DNA from: Bradyrhizobium sp. AZCC 1610
GTDB lineage: Bacteria > Pseudomonadota > Alphaproteobacteria > Rhizobiales > Xanthobacteraceae
Direction: 5' to 3'
Assembly (NCBI RefSeq): GCF_036924515.1
Contig: NZ_JAZHRR010000001.1
Location: 1,273,001-1,337,000, forward strand
DNA: 64,000 nucleotides
How positions within the stretch are numbered: the first letter of the stretch is position 1; every line of letters starts with the position of its first letter. A program made the translations under genes and the position numbers. This document shows, piece by piece, positions 8,028-16,476 of the stretch. The notes under the pieces are model-generated. The model had not been told where the DNA came from. It saw only the letters and a list, made by a program, of their open reading frames with translations, and searched no databases.

Positions 8028-9107
8028 TTAGCCGGCCTGGCGCAGGAAATCGTCGATCTGGTCTTCGGTCACCGCGCGCATGTTTTCCCTTTTCTGGAAG
8101 GCTCGATACCAGTCCGCAGTGAGAGTCAGGCTTTTCTCCAGATCGAGAACCGGCTTCCAATTCAACTGGCTGATCGCCTTGCTGCAGTCGAGCTTGAGAT
8201 AGGAGGCTTCGTGGGGATGCTCTCCACCGTCGACCTCCCACGAAGCGCTTTGTCCCCACAAATGCGCGAGGCGGGAAATGATCTTCGAAACAGGCACCTC
8301 GCTCGTTGCAGAAGGGCCGAAATTCCACCCTTCCGCATTTTTGGCGCCGTCCTGATAAACGCGTTGCGCAAGCAGCAGGTAGCCCGAGATCGGATCGAGC
8401 ACATGTTGCCAGGGCCGAATGGCATTGGGATTGCGTATCTGGACCGTTTGGTCCGCAATAAACGCGCGGATCGCGTCCGGAACGAGCCTGTCTCGCGCCC
8501 AATCGCCGCCACCGATCACGTTGCCCGCTCTCGCTGACGCAACGTGTGACGATCCGCTCGGCGGAAAAAAGCTCTTGCGATAGGACGCGGTTACAAGTTC
8601 GGCGCATCCCTTGCTATTGCTGTACGGGTCATGGCCGCCGAGGCGATCGTTCTCCCTGTAGCCCCAAGTCCATTCCGCATTCTCATAACACTTGTCACTT
8701 GTCACGACAATGGTTGCGCGAGTGTCGGAACAGGTGCGCACCGCCTCCAACACATGAACTGTTCCCATAACGTTGGTTGCGTAGGTGGAGACCGGCTCCT
8801 CGTAGGACAAACGGACGAGAGACTGCGCAGCCAGATGGAGAACGATCTCGGGTTGGGCTGCGCGCATGCATGCGACCAGTCGATCCAGATCACGCACGTC
8901 GCCTATTTCATGCCGATGCAGCGCCGAGCGAACGTTGGCCACTTCGAACAGGTCTTGCTCCCTTTCAGGTGGCAAGGCAAAGCCGGTCACACTGGCTCCG
9001 AGGCGCTTTAGCAATAGCGTCAGCCACGCGCCCTTGAATCCAGTGTGGCCCGTCAGGAAGACACGGCGTCCGTTCCAAAAATCAGTGTCAATCACGTGCC
9101 TGTCCAT
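8028..9107 (-). CDS. rfbG: CDP-glucose 4,6-dehydratase
   Basis: A 359-residue extended short-chain dehydrogenase that converts CDP-glucose to CDP-4-keto-6-deoxyglucose. The NAD-binding turn TGHTGFKGAW is near residue 19. Catalytic residues appear as VTSDKCYEN and the YSNSKG pair (Tyr-x3-Lys). The family hallmarks RAGNVIGGGDWA and IRPWQHVLDP are clear. I chose the ATG at 9107, because longer in-frame starts would run back into the preceding gene, which stops at 9131. It is the last gene of a minus-strand operon with the cytidylyltransferase (10702-11472), an epimerase and a second dehydrogenase. Substrate assignment rests on close motif match and on the cytidylyltransferase next door. Confidence 0.9.
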   Translation of the reverse strand: MDRHVIDTDFWNGRRVFLTGHTGFKGAWLTLLLKRLGASVTGFALPPEREQDLFEVANVRSALHRHEIGDVRDLDRLVACMRAAQPEIVLHLAAQSLVRLSYEEPVSTYATNVMGTVHVLEAVRTCSDTRATIVVTSDKCYENAEWTWGYRENDRLGGHDPYSNSKGCAELVTASYRKSFFPPSGSSHVASARAGNVIGGGDWARDRLVPDAIRAFIADQTVQIRNPNAIRPWQHVLDPISGYLLLAQRVYQDGAKNAEGWNFGPSATSEVPVSKIISRLAHLWGQSASWEVDGGEHPHEASYLKLDCSKAISQLNWKPVLDLEKSLTLTADWYRAFQKRENMRAVTEDQIDDFLRQAG

Positions 9108-9130
9108 TCCACGAATATAATCTGCGGGCG

Positions 9131-10066
9131 TCACTCGCCCTGTCGATCCATATAGAACGCCGCGTGCGCATCCCACGCCCCGGATTCACTCCAGCTGCTT
9201 GCGGTTTCGCCGATTTTGTCCGTGTTGATCCGGGTCTTGGGTTCGCTGAAATCCGTTTGCTCCAAAAAATCAATCGGGCAGGCCACGCCAAGCCGCGGAG
9301 CCATTTCGGCAGCTAGACGAGTGGCGAAAGCGCCTTGAGTTTCAACATACAAGCTCGGATTGTATCTGAACTGTCCTCGTTCGCGCGGCAGGCTTTCGAC
9401 GAAATCGGCATAGGCAATCGATAGCAGGTCGACGTGGACATTGTCGCGCACATAGTCGGGCGTTCGCACGGCCGGAGCCTCACCTCTCAACCATGACCGG
9501 ATCAGGAAGTTGCAGAAGCGTGGCTCTTCGTAGGGGCCGAACGGATTGGGGATGACAAACTTGCCCAGCGTAAAACCCATCGTCTCGCTGAGGAAGCGGT
9601 AGTATTGCCATGTCAGTCCCTTGGACAGACCGTAGGGAGACACCGCCCGCAACGGCGCATCGCCGGCACCTTCATCCTGCTCGAACACCGTGCCCGTCAG
9701 CACGACGCCGGCAAGCCCGCGGTCGAGCATCAGCTTAAGAATCGGCGCGAGATTGTGGGTATTTTCGGCCAGCGCGGCCGCGACGTCGAATTCGGGATTT
9801 CGATAGTCGCCGACGCGCGATGCGTGCTGACATAGGATGTCCCAACTGCCCGAGCAGACCAGATCCGTGAATGCGGATGACCCGAACGGGCAGCTTTCGA
9901 CCAATTCAGCAACGCGGCTCAGCTCCGTCACCCGCTCCTTGCGCAAACCAGTGTACTCGCTGCGGGCTCCTTTGAGAGGCGCCACGACGCGATGTCCGGC
10001 TGCCGCCAGTCGGCGTGCGAACCACAGTCCGGTGAAGGAGCTTGCGCCTGTCAGCAGGATTTTCAA
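9131..10066 (-). CDS. NAD-dependent sugar epimerase/dehydratase family reductase
   Basis: A 311-residue short-chain dehydrogenase with the N-terminal nucleotide turn TGASSFTGLW and the catalytic Tyr-x3-Lys as SPYGLSKG (near residue 145). The C-terminal half is the substrate-binding lobe (IPNPFGPYEEPRF and a DNVHVD motif). Its start overlaps the stop of the upstream epimerase by four bases, so the two are surely translated together. In this operon the likely job is to reduce or epimerise the 4-keto sugar made by the dehydratase, giving a finished CDP-6-deoxyhexose. Which stereoisomer forms cannot be read from sequence. Confidence 0.82.
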   Translation of the reverse strand: MKILLTGASSFTGLWFARRLAAAGHRVVAPLKGARSEYTGLRKERVTELSRVAELVESCPFGSSAFTDLVCSGSWDILCQHASRVGDYRNPEFDVAAALAENTHNLAPILKLMLDRGLAGVVLTGTVFEQDEGAGDAPLRAVSPYGLSKGLTWQYYRFLSETMGFTLGKFVIPNPFGPYEEPRFCNFLIRSWLRGEAPAVRTPDYVRDNVHVDLLSIAYADFVESLPRERGQFRYNPSLYVETQGAFATRLAAEMAPRLGVACPIDFLEQTDFSEPKTRINTDKIGETASSWSESGAWDAHAAFYMDRQGE

Positions 10067-10629
10067 ACCAGGCCTCGAAGCGATTCAATGCCGTGAAAGT
10101 CGGGGTCGAAATCGGGCCACGTTCGGTCCTTCTCGGAAATTTCGGTAACGGGCCGGGGCCACGCGATTCCGAAGCGAGGATCGTTGTAGCGCAGGCCGCG
10201 TTCGCGTTCCGGATCGTACGGCGTGCTTACGAGATAAAGCGTTTCGGAATCGTCGGTGAGCGTCATGATGCCATGCGCGAAACCGCGTGGCGCGTACATC
10301 ATCAGTCGATTTTCTGCGCTGAGTTCTGCGCCGAACCACTGCGTAAAGGTCGGCGAGTCCGGCCGAAGATCGACAATAACGTCATAGACCGCGCCACGGA
10401 TGCACCGCACCACCTTGATTTCGGCGGAAGGCGCCAATTGATAGTGCATGCCGCGAAGCGTGCCTGCCCGCGAACTCAGTGCATTGTTGATTTGGGCGAT
10501 CGCGGTAGGGATGCCGGCAGCGCCGAATTCCTGATCGCAGAACAGGCGGGCGAAGAAACCCCGATCGTCGCCACGCTTGTCGAGTTCAATCGTGAAGGCG
10601 CCGGAAAGCGGGGTGGGGTGAAACTTCAT
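10063..10629 (-). CDS. dTDP-4-dehydrorhamnose 3,5-epimerase family protein (RfbC-like)
   Basis: A 188-residue cupin-fold epimerase. Family landmarks are GDDRGFFARLF near residue 20, the active-site His in LRGMHYQ (about 58-64), VVRCIRGAVYDVIVDLR, and APRGFAHGIMTL followed by SETLYLVSTPYDPE. This family epimerises C3 and/or C5 of 4-keto-6-deoxy sugars. Classic RfbC works on dTDP sugars, but no dTDP-glucose genes are nearby. Gene order with the cytidylyl enzymes suggests that a CDP-4-keto-6-deoxyglucose is the substrate here. It overlaps the next gene by ATGA at 10063-10066. Confidence 0.86.
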   Translation of the reverse strand: MKFHPTPLSGAFTIELDKRGDDRGFFARLFCDQEFGAAGIPTAIAQINNALSSRAGTLRGMHYQLAPSAEIKVVRCIRGAVYDVIVDLRPDSPTFTQWFGAELSAENRLMMYAPRGFAHGIMTLTDDSETLYLVSTPYDPERERGLRYNDPRFGIAWPRPVTEISEKDRTWPDFDPDFHGIESLRGLV

Positions 10630-10701
10630 GTCTGCGATCGTCTCGTCAGTTGCAACTGGTTGCGTATCGAGCCGCGAGCTACCCGCTGGCCAAACTCCGA
10701 C

Positions 10702-11472
10702 TTACCAGGTTTTCCAAGGTGCCTTGTTGTTGGCCCACAAATCTTCCAGGTAACGCCTGTCCCGCAACGTATCCATCGGGTGCCAGAAGCCGTCGTGAAG
10801 GAACACGCTGAGCTGGCCCTCCTCCGCCAGATTCGTCATCGGTTCTTTTTCCCATACGGTGGCGTCGCCTTCGATGTAATCGCCGACCTTGGGCGAAAGC
10901 ACGAAGAAGCCGCCATTGATCCAGTTGCCGTCGCCGCGCGGCTTTTCCTGAAAGCCGGTAACGCGGCTGCCCTGATGATTGATGGCGCCAAAGCGGCCGG
11001 GCGGCTGCGTGCCGGTCACGGTCGCCAGACGCCCCTCGCGGCGATGGAAGGCGATGCTTTCGGTGATGTCGATATCGGCCACGCCGTCGCCATAGGTCAG
11101 GCAGAAGGCGTCGTCATCGCCGATATAGGGGAGGATTCGCTTGATGCGCCCGCCGATCATGGTTTCTTCGCCGGTGTCGATCAGCGTCACCCGCCACGGC
11201 TCGGCGTGCTTCTGCAGAACCTCCATCCGGTTTTCGCGAAGGTCGAAGGTGACGTTCGATTGATGCAGGAAGTAGTTGGAGAAGTATTCCTTGATCACGT
11301 AGCCCTTGTAGCCAAGGCAAATGATGAAGTCGTTGATGCCGTGGCTGCTGTAGATCTTCATGATGTGCCAAAGGATCGGCTTGCCGCCGATTTCGATCAT
11401 CGGCTTGGGACGAACATCGGTCTCCTCGGCAAACCGAGTTCCCAGGCCACCGGCCAGCAATACTGCGCGCAT
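10702..11472 (-). CDS. rfbF: Glucose-1-phosphate cytidylyltransferase
   Basis: A 256-residue nucleotidyltransferase that makes CDP-glucose from CTP and glucose-1-phosphate. The N-terminal signature is AVLLAGGLGTRF, followed by RPKPMIEIGGKPILWHIM, the sugar-phosphate pocket and the metal Asp in LTYGDGVADID. FGAIN, GNWINGGFFV and HDGFWHPMDTLRD are typical of the cytidylyltransferase branch. The ATG at 11472 aligns with the family N-terminus; longer in-frame starts add an unrelated 57 residues. It is the first gene of the CDP-sugar operon and probably carries the operon promoter just upstream. Confidence 0.92.
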   Translation of the reverse strand: MRAVLLAGGLGTRFAEETDVRPKPMIEIGGKPILWHIMKIYSSHGINDFIICLGYKGYVIKEYFSNYFLHQSNVTFDLRENRMEVLQKHAEPWRVTLIDTGEETMIGGRIKRILPYIGDDDAFCLTYGDGVADIDITESIAFHRREGRLATVTGTQPPGRFGAINHQGSRVTGFQEKPRGDGNWINGGFFVLSPKVGDYIEGDATVWEKEPMTNLAEEGQLSVFLHDGFWHPMDTLRDRRYLEDLWANNKAPWKTW

Positions 11473-11743
11473 TAATTTGCCATTCAATACGTTGAGATTA
11501 ATAGGTTTACCGCTATTCCCTACATGAAATGGCGAGGCCATGCGAGGCCGTGCCGTCATTTCGTGACAGAATGGTTTATTTGACCCCGTCAATTTACGGG
11601 TTCCCGCGCTGGCAACGAGGCACGAAATCGATTCCGCGGCCACGCATACGCGCGTTGAGGTTGAGCGCGGTCGAGTAAGGTTGACGGGTTAGCTTAATCG
11701 ACGGCTTTGATTGAGCCGCTCACGGGCGAAGCTATGATGAAGC

Positions 11744-11908
11744 ATGAAGCGAAATCGCCTGCGTCGGAAGGTTGTCACCAAGCGTAAATCGCGGGCTCGG
11801 CCCGAAGATCTCGCGCAAAGATATCGGGAAGTGTGCGAACTCCGGCGCAAGCTCGAATGCGTTACAGCCAAGGTGTCTTCCCTGCGTTCCAGACAAGTTG
11901 AGGTGTGA
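11744..11908 (+). CDS. Small basic protein, unknown function
   Basis: A 54-residue frame from ATG 11744 to TGA 11908. The product starts MKRNRLRRKVVTKRKSR and continues with a helical stretch (DLAQRYREVCELRRKLECV). It is strongly basic at the N-terminus with a coiled-coil-like second half, which suggests nucleic acid binding or a small scaffold. No family is recognised. The good helix pattern supports coding, but the ribosome site is weak. Confidence 0.42.
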   Translation: MKRNRLRRKVVTKRKSRARPEDLAQRYREVCELRRKLECVTAKVSSLRSRQVEV

Positions 11909-11962
11909 GCGCGCCGTCGCCTGTATCGGCGCGACGTGCTTTCAATGCCGGAGTTCAGTCCG

Positions 11963-12163
11963 ATGAGCCGTGATAATCCGTTTCAAGTTACGTCGTTCAG
12001 CCCCGAGCGGGCGTGGGCGGATGCCTGGCATCTTTGGACGGTCATGGTGCCGAGGCGCTCGATCACGGGGCGGCTGTTGTGGGGCAAGGTATGGCGCCGG
12101 CACGACGGCAGACGCTGGATCTACAAGAAGTTCGTCGAATACGAACCCGACGATCTCGTCTGA
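11963..12163 (+). CDS. Small conserved hypothetical protein
   Basis: A 66-residue protein starting at the ATG at 11963, with GGAG about ten bases upstream. A GTG/ATG-type start nine codons earlier is less likely. The sequence is rich in Trp and Arg (AWADAWHLWTVMVPRRS, LLWGKVWRRHDGRRWIYKKF) and ends acidic. It reads as a compact small beta/alpha protein without membrane segments. I recall similar short proteins in Bradyrhizobium, but no function. Confidence 0.55.
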   Translation: MSRDNPFQVTSFSPERAWADAWHLWTVMVPRRSITGRLLWGKVWRRHDGRRWIYKKFVEYEPDDLV

Positions 12164-12180
12164 CCGATCGATTGCCTCGC

Positions 12181-12348
12181 TCAGGCGTTGCGGGACGCGC
12201 CGTTACTACGTTCTGAGCGAAATGCCAGTGCAACGCCGATGGCGATGACGGTCATCGTTGCCAGCAGACTGGCCGGAGCGGTGCAGTTGATGCACGTCCC
12301 AACGATCGAGAAGGTCTCGCTCACGGGAGCTGTGACAAGGTTCATCAT
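12181..12348 (-). CDS. Small single-span membrane protein
   Basis: A 55-residue frame from tandem ATGs at 12348/12345 to a TGA at 12181, with AGGA nine bases ahead of the first ATG. The product has a short polar N-terminus with two cysteines (GTCINC), one hydrophobic segment (ASLLATMTVIAIGVALAF) and a basic tail. It faces the small gene at 12163 tail to tail. Function unknown. Confidence 0.45.
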   Translation of the reverse strand: MMNLVTAPVSETFSIVGTCINCTAPASLLATMTVIAIGVALAFRSERSNGASRNA

Positions 12349-12638
12349 ACCGTAATCCTGACATTCAAGGCTGAGAGCGCAGGGCCGAAATTAAATATAG
12401 CAGCTCTGGCCCGATCCAGCCAGTCGAAGCGCGTTCAAGCCAGGGCTCATCTGCTCGACGTCGGGTTCATATTAATGGGCCCGAAGCGGACCTATTATCT
12501 CTCCGGTTATCCTCGCCGCGAGTTTTTCCCGGAAGATCTCGCGTTCGCGCCTCCCGCGGCCCGGCCGATTTACTGTCAATTAACTATGATGTTTTACCAA
12601 ATATTTACGCGCCGAAAATCGTCCACGGCGCGAAGTCG

Positions 12639-14936
12639 TTGGGGGTTTTACCTTTGTTGCCTTCTCGTAGCCTTGCGACGAGGTCAGCCGCCTGTTGGGC
12701 GGCAATACTCGTTGTGTCGGGCTGCACCACCACCCCCATCGCGACGCCTTTGACCACGGTGTCACAACCCAGATTGGCTTCGGGACAGCCGGTTTCCCTG
12801 GAGCAAACCTACGCGTATGACGGCGGCCCTACCGGCGCCGTGCCGCTTCCATCCCCTTCATCGCCGGCGGTAGCCGTCATGGACGGCGGCAGCGGCAGCA
12901 TGATCGGCGGGACGTATTCGAAGCGGAAGACCGCCGGCGCGGATGGGAATGTGGTTCTCAATCTGGCAAGCGTTCCGCTTCAGCAAGCCGCCAAGACCGT
13001 TCTCGGCGACATGATCGGCGTGAACTACGTCGTCGACCCGCGCGTCGACGGTGTCATTTCGGTGCAAACGACGCGTCCGGTCAGCAAGGCCGAGGCGATG
13101 GAGATGTTCCAGACCGCGCTGGTGCCGATCGGCGCGGTGCTGGTGCAAAGCCGCGGCACCTACCGGATTGCGCCGGCCGACCAGGCCGCCACGGGTGTGA
13201 TCGCGACCGGCGATGGTCCGGCCGAGAGCGCCATCGCCGGCAACGGCATTCGCGTGGTTTCCTTGAAATACGTTTCCGCGACCGAAGTCGCACGCGTGCT
13301 GGAGCCGATGGTGCCGAAAGGCGCAATCGTGCAGGCCGATGATGCCCGCAACATTCTCGCGCTCAAGGGCTCTCCGGCGGAAATCGAAAGCATGCTCGAT
13401 TCAATTTCGGTATTCGATGTCGATGTCATGAAGGGCATGTCGTTTGCGGTCGTTCCGGTGAAAACGCCGCAGCCGGAAAAAATGGTCGACGAACTGAAGG
13501 CGATATTCGCTGCCGAGAAGGAAGGGCCGCTCAAGGGCCGCGTCAGGTTCATCGCCAACACGCGGCTTGGCGCCATTCTGGTCGTGACCTCGCAGCCGAG
13601 CTATTTGCCGAGGGCGCAGACCTGGATCAGGCGGCTGGATGCCAAGGCCGCCGGCTCGGAGCGGCAGCTTCACGTCTACCAGGTGCAGAACCGGCCCGTG
13701 GTGGAGCTCGCAAGTGTACTGCAGTCGATGTTCGCGAATGAAATGAAAGTGGTGAAGCCGCCGACGCGCAGCGTTTCGCCGCGATCGAAGCAGGCGAGTT
13801 TCTCCGGAAGCTCGGCAAAATCGCTCGGACCGGGCGGCGCGACGCCGGATATCGATCAGGGCGCAGGGATCGGGCTTCGCGGCGTCAGTCCCGGTAACGA
13901 TCTGCAAGGCCTGCAGCGCGCACTGAACAACGAGCCGGAAGCACTGGCGCCGGATTCGATGGAGCCATCTTCGTCGTCTCCGTCCTCCAACGGGGCGGGC
14001 GGTGAACCGCCGCTCAAGATCGTCGCCGACGAGACGAAAAACTCGCTCCTCATCATGGCCAACGAGCGGGACTACCAGCGCGTGCTTCGTGTCATTCAGG
14101 GGCTCGACGTGGTCGCAAGCCAGGTCCTGATCGAAGCGGTCATTGCCGAGGTGACGCTGAACGACAAGCTGCAATATGGCGTGCAATGGCAGCTATCGAA
14201 AAAGGGGACGCCGACCGCCTCGTTCTCGAACGCGCTGACCGGCGGCGTGGCATCGGTCTTTCCCGGGTTCAACTATGCCGTCAACGCAGCCAGCATAGCG
14301 TCGACGCTCAGCGCATTGAACGCGATTACACGCGTCAACGTCATTTCGACACCTTCGCTGATGGTTCTCGACAACAAGACGGCGAGGCTGCAGATCGGCG
14401 ATCAGGTGCCGATCACCACGCAAACCGCCACCAGCACCGTGACGGCGCAAACGGCGATCGTCAATTCGATCACCATGCAGGATACCGGTGTGATCCTTTC
14501 GGTAACGCCGCGCATCAATGAGAGCGGCAGGGTGCAGCTCGAGATCGAGCAGGAAGTCAGCGCCGTGGTGAAGACCACCTCATCCGGAATCGACTCGCCG
14601 ACCATCCAGCAGCGGCGCGTGAAGACCACCGTCGTCGTCAACGACGGCGAAGTCCTGGCGCTCGGCGGGATGATCCAGGAGCAGGCCAGCAAGACCAGCA
14701 ACCAGATCCCGCTGCTCGGCGACATACCCGGGCTTGGAGCCGCGTTCTCCAACCGGGGCGACCAGGTTCAGAAGACCGAACTCGTCATCCTGATCACGCC
14801 CAAGGTTGTCCGCGATGGCACGGAAAGCCGTCTCGTCACGGAAGAATACCGGCGCAAGATGCATGTCTACATGCCGCACACGACCTCGCGCGAGCGCACG
14901 CCGGCCAACACCATGCAGCGGATAATTTCACAGTGA
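12639..14936 (+). CDS. gspD: Type II secretion system secretin GspD, predicted lipoprotein
   Basis: A 765-residue outer-membrane secretin. An N-terminal signal ends in a lipobox, VVSGC (Cys about residue 29), so the protein is probably lipidated. Then come the N0 domain (from about residue 105, VVLNLASVPLQQAAKTVLG), N1-N3 repeats (about 170-440, with a long Ser/Gly-rich insert in N3), and the C-terminal secretin core (about 480-735). The core has VLIEAVIAEVTLNDKLQYGV, VGL-type beta strands and GGMIQEQ then IPLLGDIPGLG. It forms the exit channel for folded exoproteins. The TTG start at 12639 is the longest; a second TTG at 12654 is possible. A lipoprotein gene overlaps its stop. The remaining gsp genes resume 3.6 kb downstream. 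Confidence 0.93.
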   Translation: MGVLPLLPSRSLATRSAACWAAILVVSGCTTTPIATPLTTVSQPRLASGQPVSLEQTYAYDGGPTGAVPLPSPSSPAVAVMDGGSGSMIGGTYSKRKTAGADGNVVLNLASVPLQQAAKTVLGDMIGVNYVVDPRVDGVISVQTTRPVSKAEAMEMFQTALVPIGAVLVQSRGTYRIAPADQAATGVIATGDGPAESAIAGNGIRVVSLKYVSATEVARVLEPMVPKGAIVQADDARNILALKGSPAEIESMLDSISVFDVDVMKGMSFAVVPVKTPQPEKMVDELKAIFAAEKEGPLKGRVRFIANTRLGAILVVTSQPSYLPRAQTWIRRLDAKAAGSERQLHVYQVQNRPVVELASVLQSMFANEMKVVKPPTRSVSPRSKQASFSGSSAKSLGPGGATPDIDQGAGIGLRGVSPGNDLQGLQRALNNEPEALAPDSMEPSSSSPSSNGAGGEPPLKIVADETKNSLLIMANERDYQRVLRVIQGLDVVASQVLIEAVIAEVTLNDKLQYGVQWQLSKKGTPTASFSNALTGGVASVFPGFNYAVNAASIASTLSALNAITRVNVISTPSLMVLDNKTARLQIGDQVPITTQTATSTVTAQTAIVNSITMQDTGVILSVTPRINESGRVQLEIEQEVSAVVKTTSSGIDSPTIQQRRVKTTVVVNDGEVLALGGMIQEQASKTSNQIPLLGDIPGLGAAFSNRGDQVQKTELVILITPKVVRDGTESRLVTEEYRRKMHVYMPHTTSRERTPANTMQRIISQ

Positions 14937-15364
14937 AGCGCCGAGCAGCCACAAGAAATTTCTGGCTGTTGTCGAGCATGGCCTGCGCTCTGGCGGGCTG
15001 CGTGACCTATGCCTATCCGATCGAACCGCCGCCGCCCTATGCGGTCCTGCCCGTTGATGAAACGATGAGCTGCAATGGCGTCGCTGCGTCCTTCCGCTAC
15101 GCGGCGCGGCGCGCCGCCCGGCTGGAGTATTGGCTGGCGGTGGGCCCCTTGGCCGGCTACGGCTACGAAAGATATCCGCTGGATGCGCCCAAGCAGCTCA
15201 TCGATGAGCGCAGGCGGCTCGACGCGCTGGCCGATCTGCAGCGCTACAAGGGTTGCACCGTGATGGAGCCCGGCCCTGCCGTTGTCGAGGAGCGTTTGAA
15301 GCTCGAAGGCTCAGTCCGTCCGCCGCCGCCTGCGCCTCCGGTCGTGCTCAACTCAAAAGGATAG
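14933..15364 (+). CDS. Small lipoprotein downstream of gspD
   Basis: A 143-residue protein whose GTG start overlaps the gspD stop by four bases, so the pair is translationally coupled. It has a lipoprotein signal with lipobox LAGC (Cys about residue 22), a Pro-rich linker, a helical domain (about 45-110, including two further cysteines that could form a disulphide), and a Pro-rich tail. It is not recognisably GspS, but position and lipidation make a pilot or accessory role for the secretin reasonable. That is inference from position only. Confidence 0.78.
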   Translation: MKRRAATRNFWLLSSMACALAGCVTYAYPIEPPPPYAVLPVDETMSCNGVAASFRYAARRAARLEYWLAVGPLAGYGYERYPLDAPKQLIDERRRLDALADLQRYKGCTVMEPGPAVVEERLKLEGSVRPPPPAPPVVLNSKG

Positions 15365-15435
15365 GACGCGGGCTCATTAGCGCGCAGCTGGGCTCAACAT
15401 GCCCGGCCAAGGAGCGCTTCGGTCGCGATGCGCCC

Positions 15436-15490
15436 GAAAGCGGACGCGTTATGCTCACTTTGAGTTTTGTCGTTCGTGACCCATCCCGGA
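15436..15490. repeat. Dispersed intergenic repeat, copy A
   Basis: The stretch AAAGCGGACG...ATGCTC...TGAG.TTTTG...TGACCCA resembles a second stretch at 16035-16090 over some 50 bases with small gaps. Both lie outside genes, near decayed gene ends. I associate the AAGCGGAC and TGACCCA blocks with repeated intergenic DNA in Bradyrhizobiaceae, from memory only. Confidence 0.35.
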
Positions 15491-15567
15491 AGTAGGCCCT
15501 AGTCCAGCAGCGGCCTGCCCGATATGCTTTGATGCGTGGGGCTGGAACTGAGACGCACGGTGGCCCG

Positions 15568-15864
15568 ATGTACATATTCATTCGAAAGTACACCAAGGTT
15601 CGTTCGGTTGCGGATGCCGCTCGCCGCGCCAAAAGCGGCATCGGTCGGATACTGAGGGAATCGCCCGGATTCAGATCTTACTATGTACTGGATGGGGGCG
15701 AGGGCGTCGGTGTCGCTGTGATGATATTCGAGGACCGCGAAAGCGCCATTGCGGCGAACGACAAAGTTCTGGAGTTTGTTCGAGCAAGCCTGCATGACCT
15801 TATTCTTGGCGACCCCGAAATCATCGCCGGGGAAGTTTTGGTGAATATAGAATCCGATGCGTAA
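15568..15864 (+). CDS. Small dimeric alpha/beta-barrel-like protein
   Basis: A 98-residue protein from the ATG at 15568. It begins MYIFIRKYTKV and has the strand-helix-helix-strand order of small dimeric alpha-beta barrel proteins: a FRSYYVLDGGEGVGVAVMIF hairpin, then FEDRESAIAANDKVLEFV. That layout is typical of the antibiotic biosynthesis monooxygenase-like superfamily, but no catalytic residue can be assigned. It lies between repeat copies in the patch that separates gspD from gspE, so it may be part of inserted DNA. Confidence 0.6.
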   Translation: MYIFIRKYTKVRSVADAARRAKSGIGRILRESPGFRSYYVLDGGEGVGVAVMIFEDRESAIAANDKVLEFVRASLHDLILGDPEIIAGEVLVNIESDA

Positions 15865-15919
15865 TTGTTCGCAAAGGGTCCTCATCCGCTACGTGCGCAA
15901 GCCTGGGACAAGACTGCCC

Positions 15920-15994
15920 CTTACGGCGCGCATCAAGTTGGAGATGGAGAAGTGGGGCAAGGTGGTGCGTGACGCCAATCTGAAGACCGAATGA
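15920..15994 (+). pseudogene. 3' remnant of a tripartite tricarboxylate transporter receptor (TctC) gene
   Basis: Only the last 24 codons are present, ending LEMEKWGKVVRDANLKTE and a stop. That is the typical end of TctC-type periplasmic solute-binding proteins, where a helix with K-W-x-x-V-V-x-x-A precedes the stop. No upstream part of the gene is seen in any frame. It marks old rearrangement in this patch. Confidence 0.42.
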
Positions 15995-16034
15995 CCTGAC
16001 GGAGGCAATGTCTGCGCCGGCCGCTTCCTGGCGC

Positions 16035-16090
16035 AAAGCGGACGTTTCATGCTCGACTGAGGATTTTCGGTTTTGACCCAGAAGAGACAT
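16035..16090. repeat. Dispersed intergenic repeat, copy B
   Basis: Resembles copy A at 15436-15490: AAAGCGGACGTTTCATGCTC, then TGAGGATTTTCGG and TTGACCCAGAAG. It sits some 40 bases after the TctC remnant. No terminal inverted repeats or coding capacity are visible, so it is not a recognisable insertion sequence. Confidence 0.35.
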
Positions 16091-16476
16091 CACCCGGACG
16101 AGGGACGAGCCGCTGGGAGATCCGCGATCCCTTGTTATCCGACGCCGATCGATCATATCGAGGAGGCTCGCCCTTTTCCGCGAAGAGTTCTCCGATCTCC
16201 ATCCGGTGGTCCCCAACCTCGAGCGGAGCTTGCGCCATCTTTAAACGCTCGGGCTTGCCCGTGGGATGTCCGCGAGTGGCCCAATGTATGGACCGGCCGG
16301 CGTTGGGCAACGTATAGCGCGGTATATCGTTAGTGGCTGGGCCTTGATTTGGTTGTGAGTTCCACGCTCGCTCTTGATGCGATTCACGATGGGGAGTGGT
16401 AGGTCACCGATTGGTAGGCCCAATTTTTTTGACGACTCGTGCGTTTCATGTCGTTGTCATCCGGGAAGCGCAGGAA
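16091..16476. other. Intergenic spacer before the parA-like gene
   Basis: Short overlapping frames exist on both strands, but none has a start signal or recognisable motif. The last 100 bases are more A/T-rich and probably contain the promoter of the parA-like gene. The rest looks like residual DNA of the same rearranged patch. Confidence 0.35.

Noticed and set aside
7597..8607. A 336-codon minus-strand frame crossing two genes
   Set aside because: It overlaps the dehydratase gene and the secreted cysteine-rich gene in the wrong register, with Arg/Ser-rich sequence.
10042..11475. A long plus-strand open frame (477 codons)
   Set aside because: It is antisense to the CDP-sugar operon, whose proteins match known families over full length. 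The frame has no motif and an odd His/Arg-rich composition.
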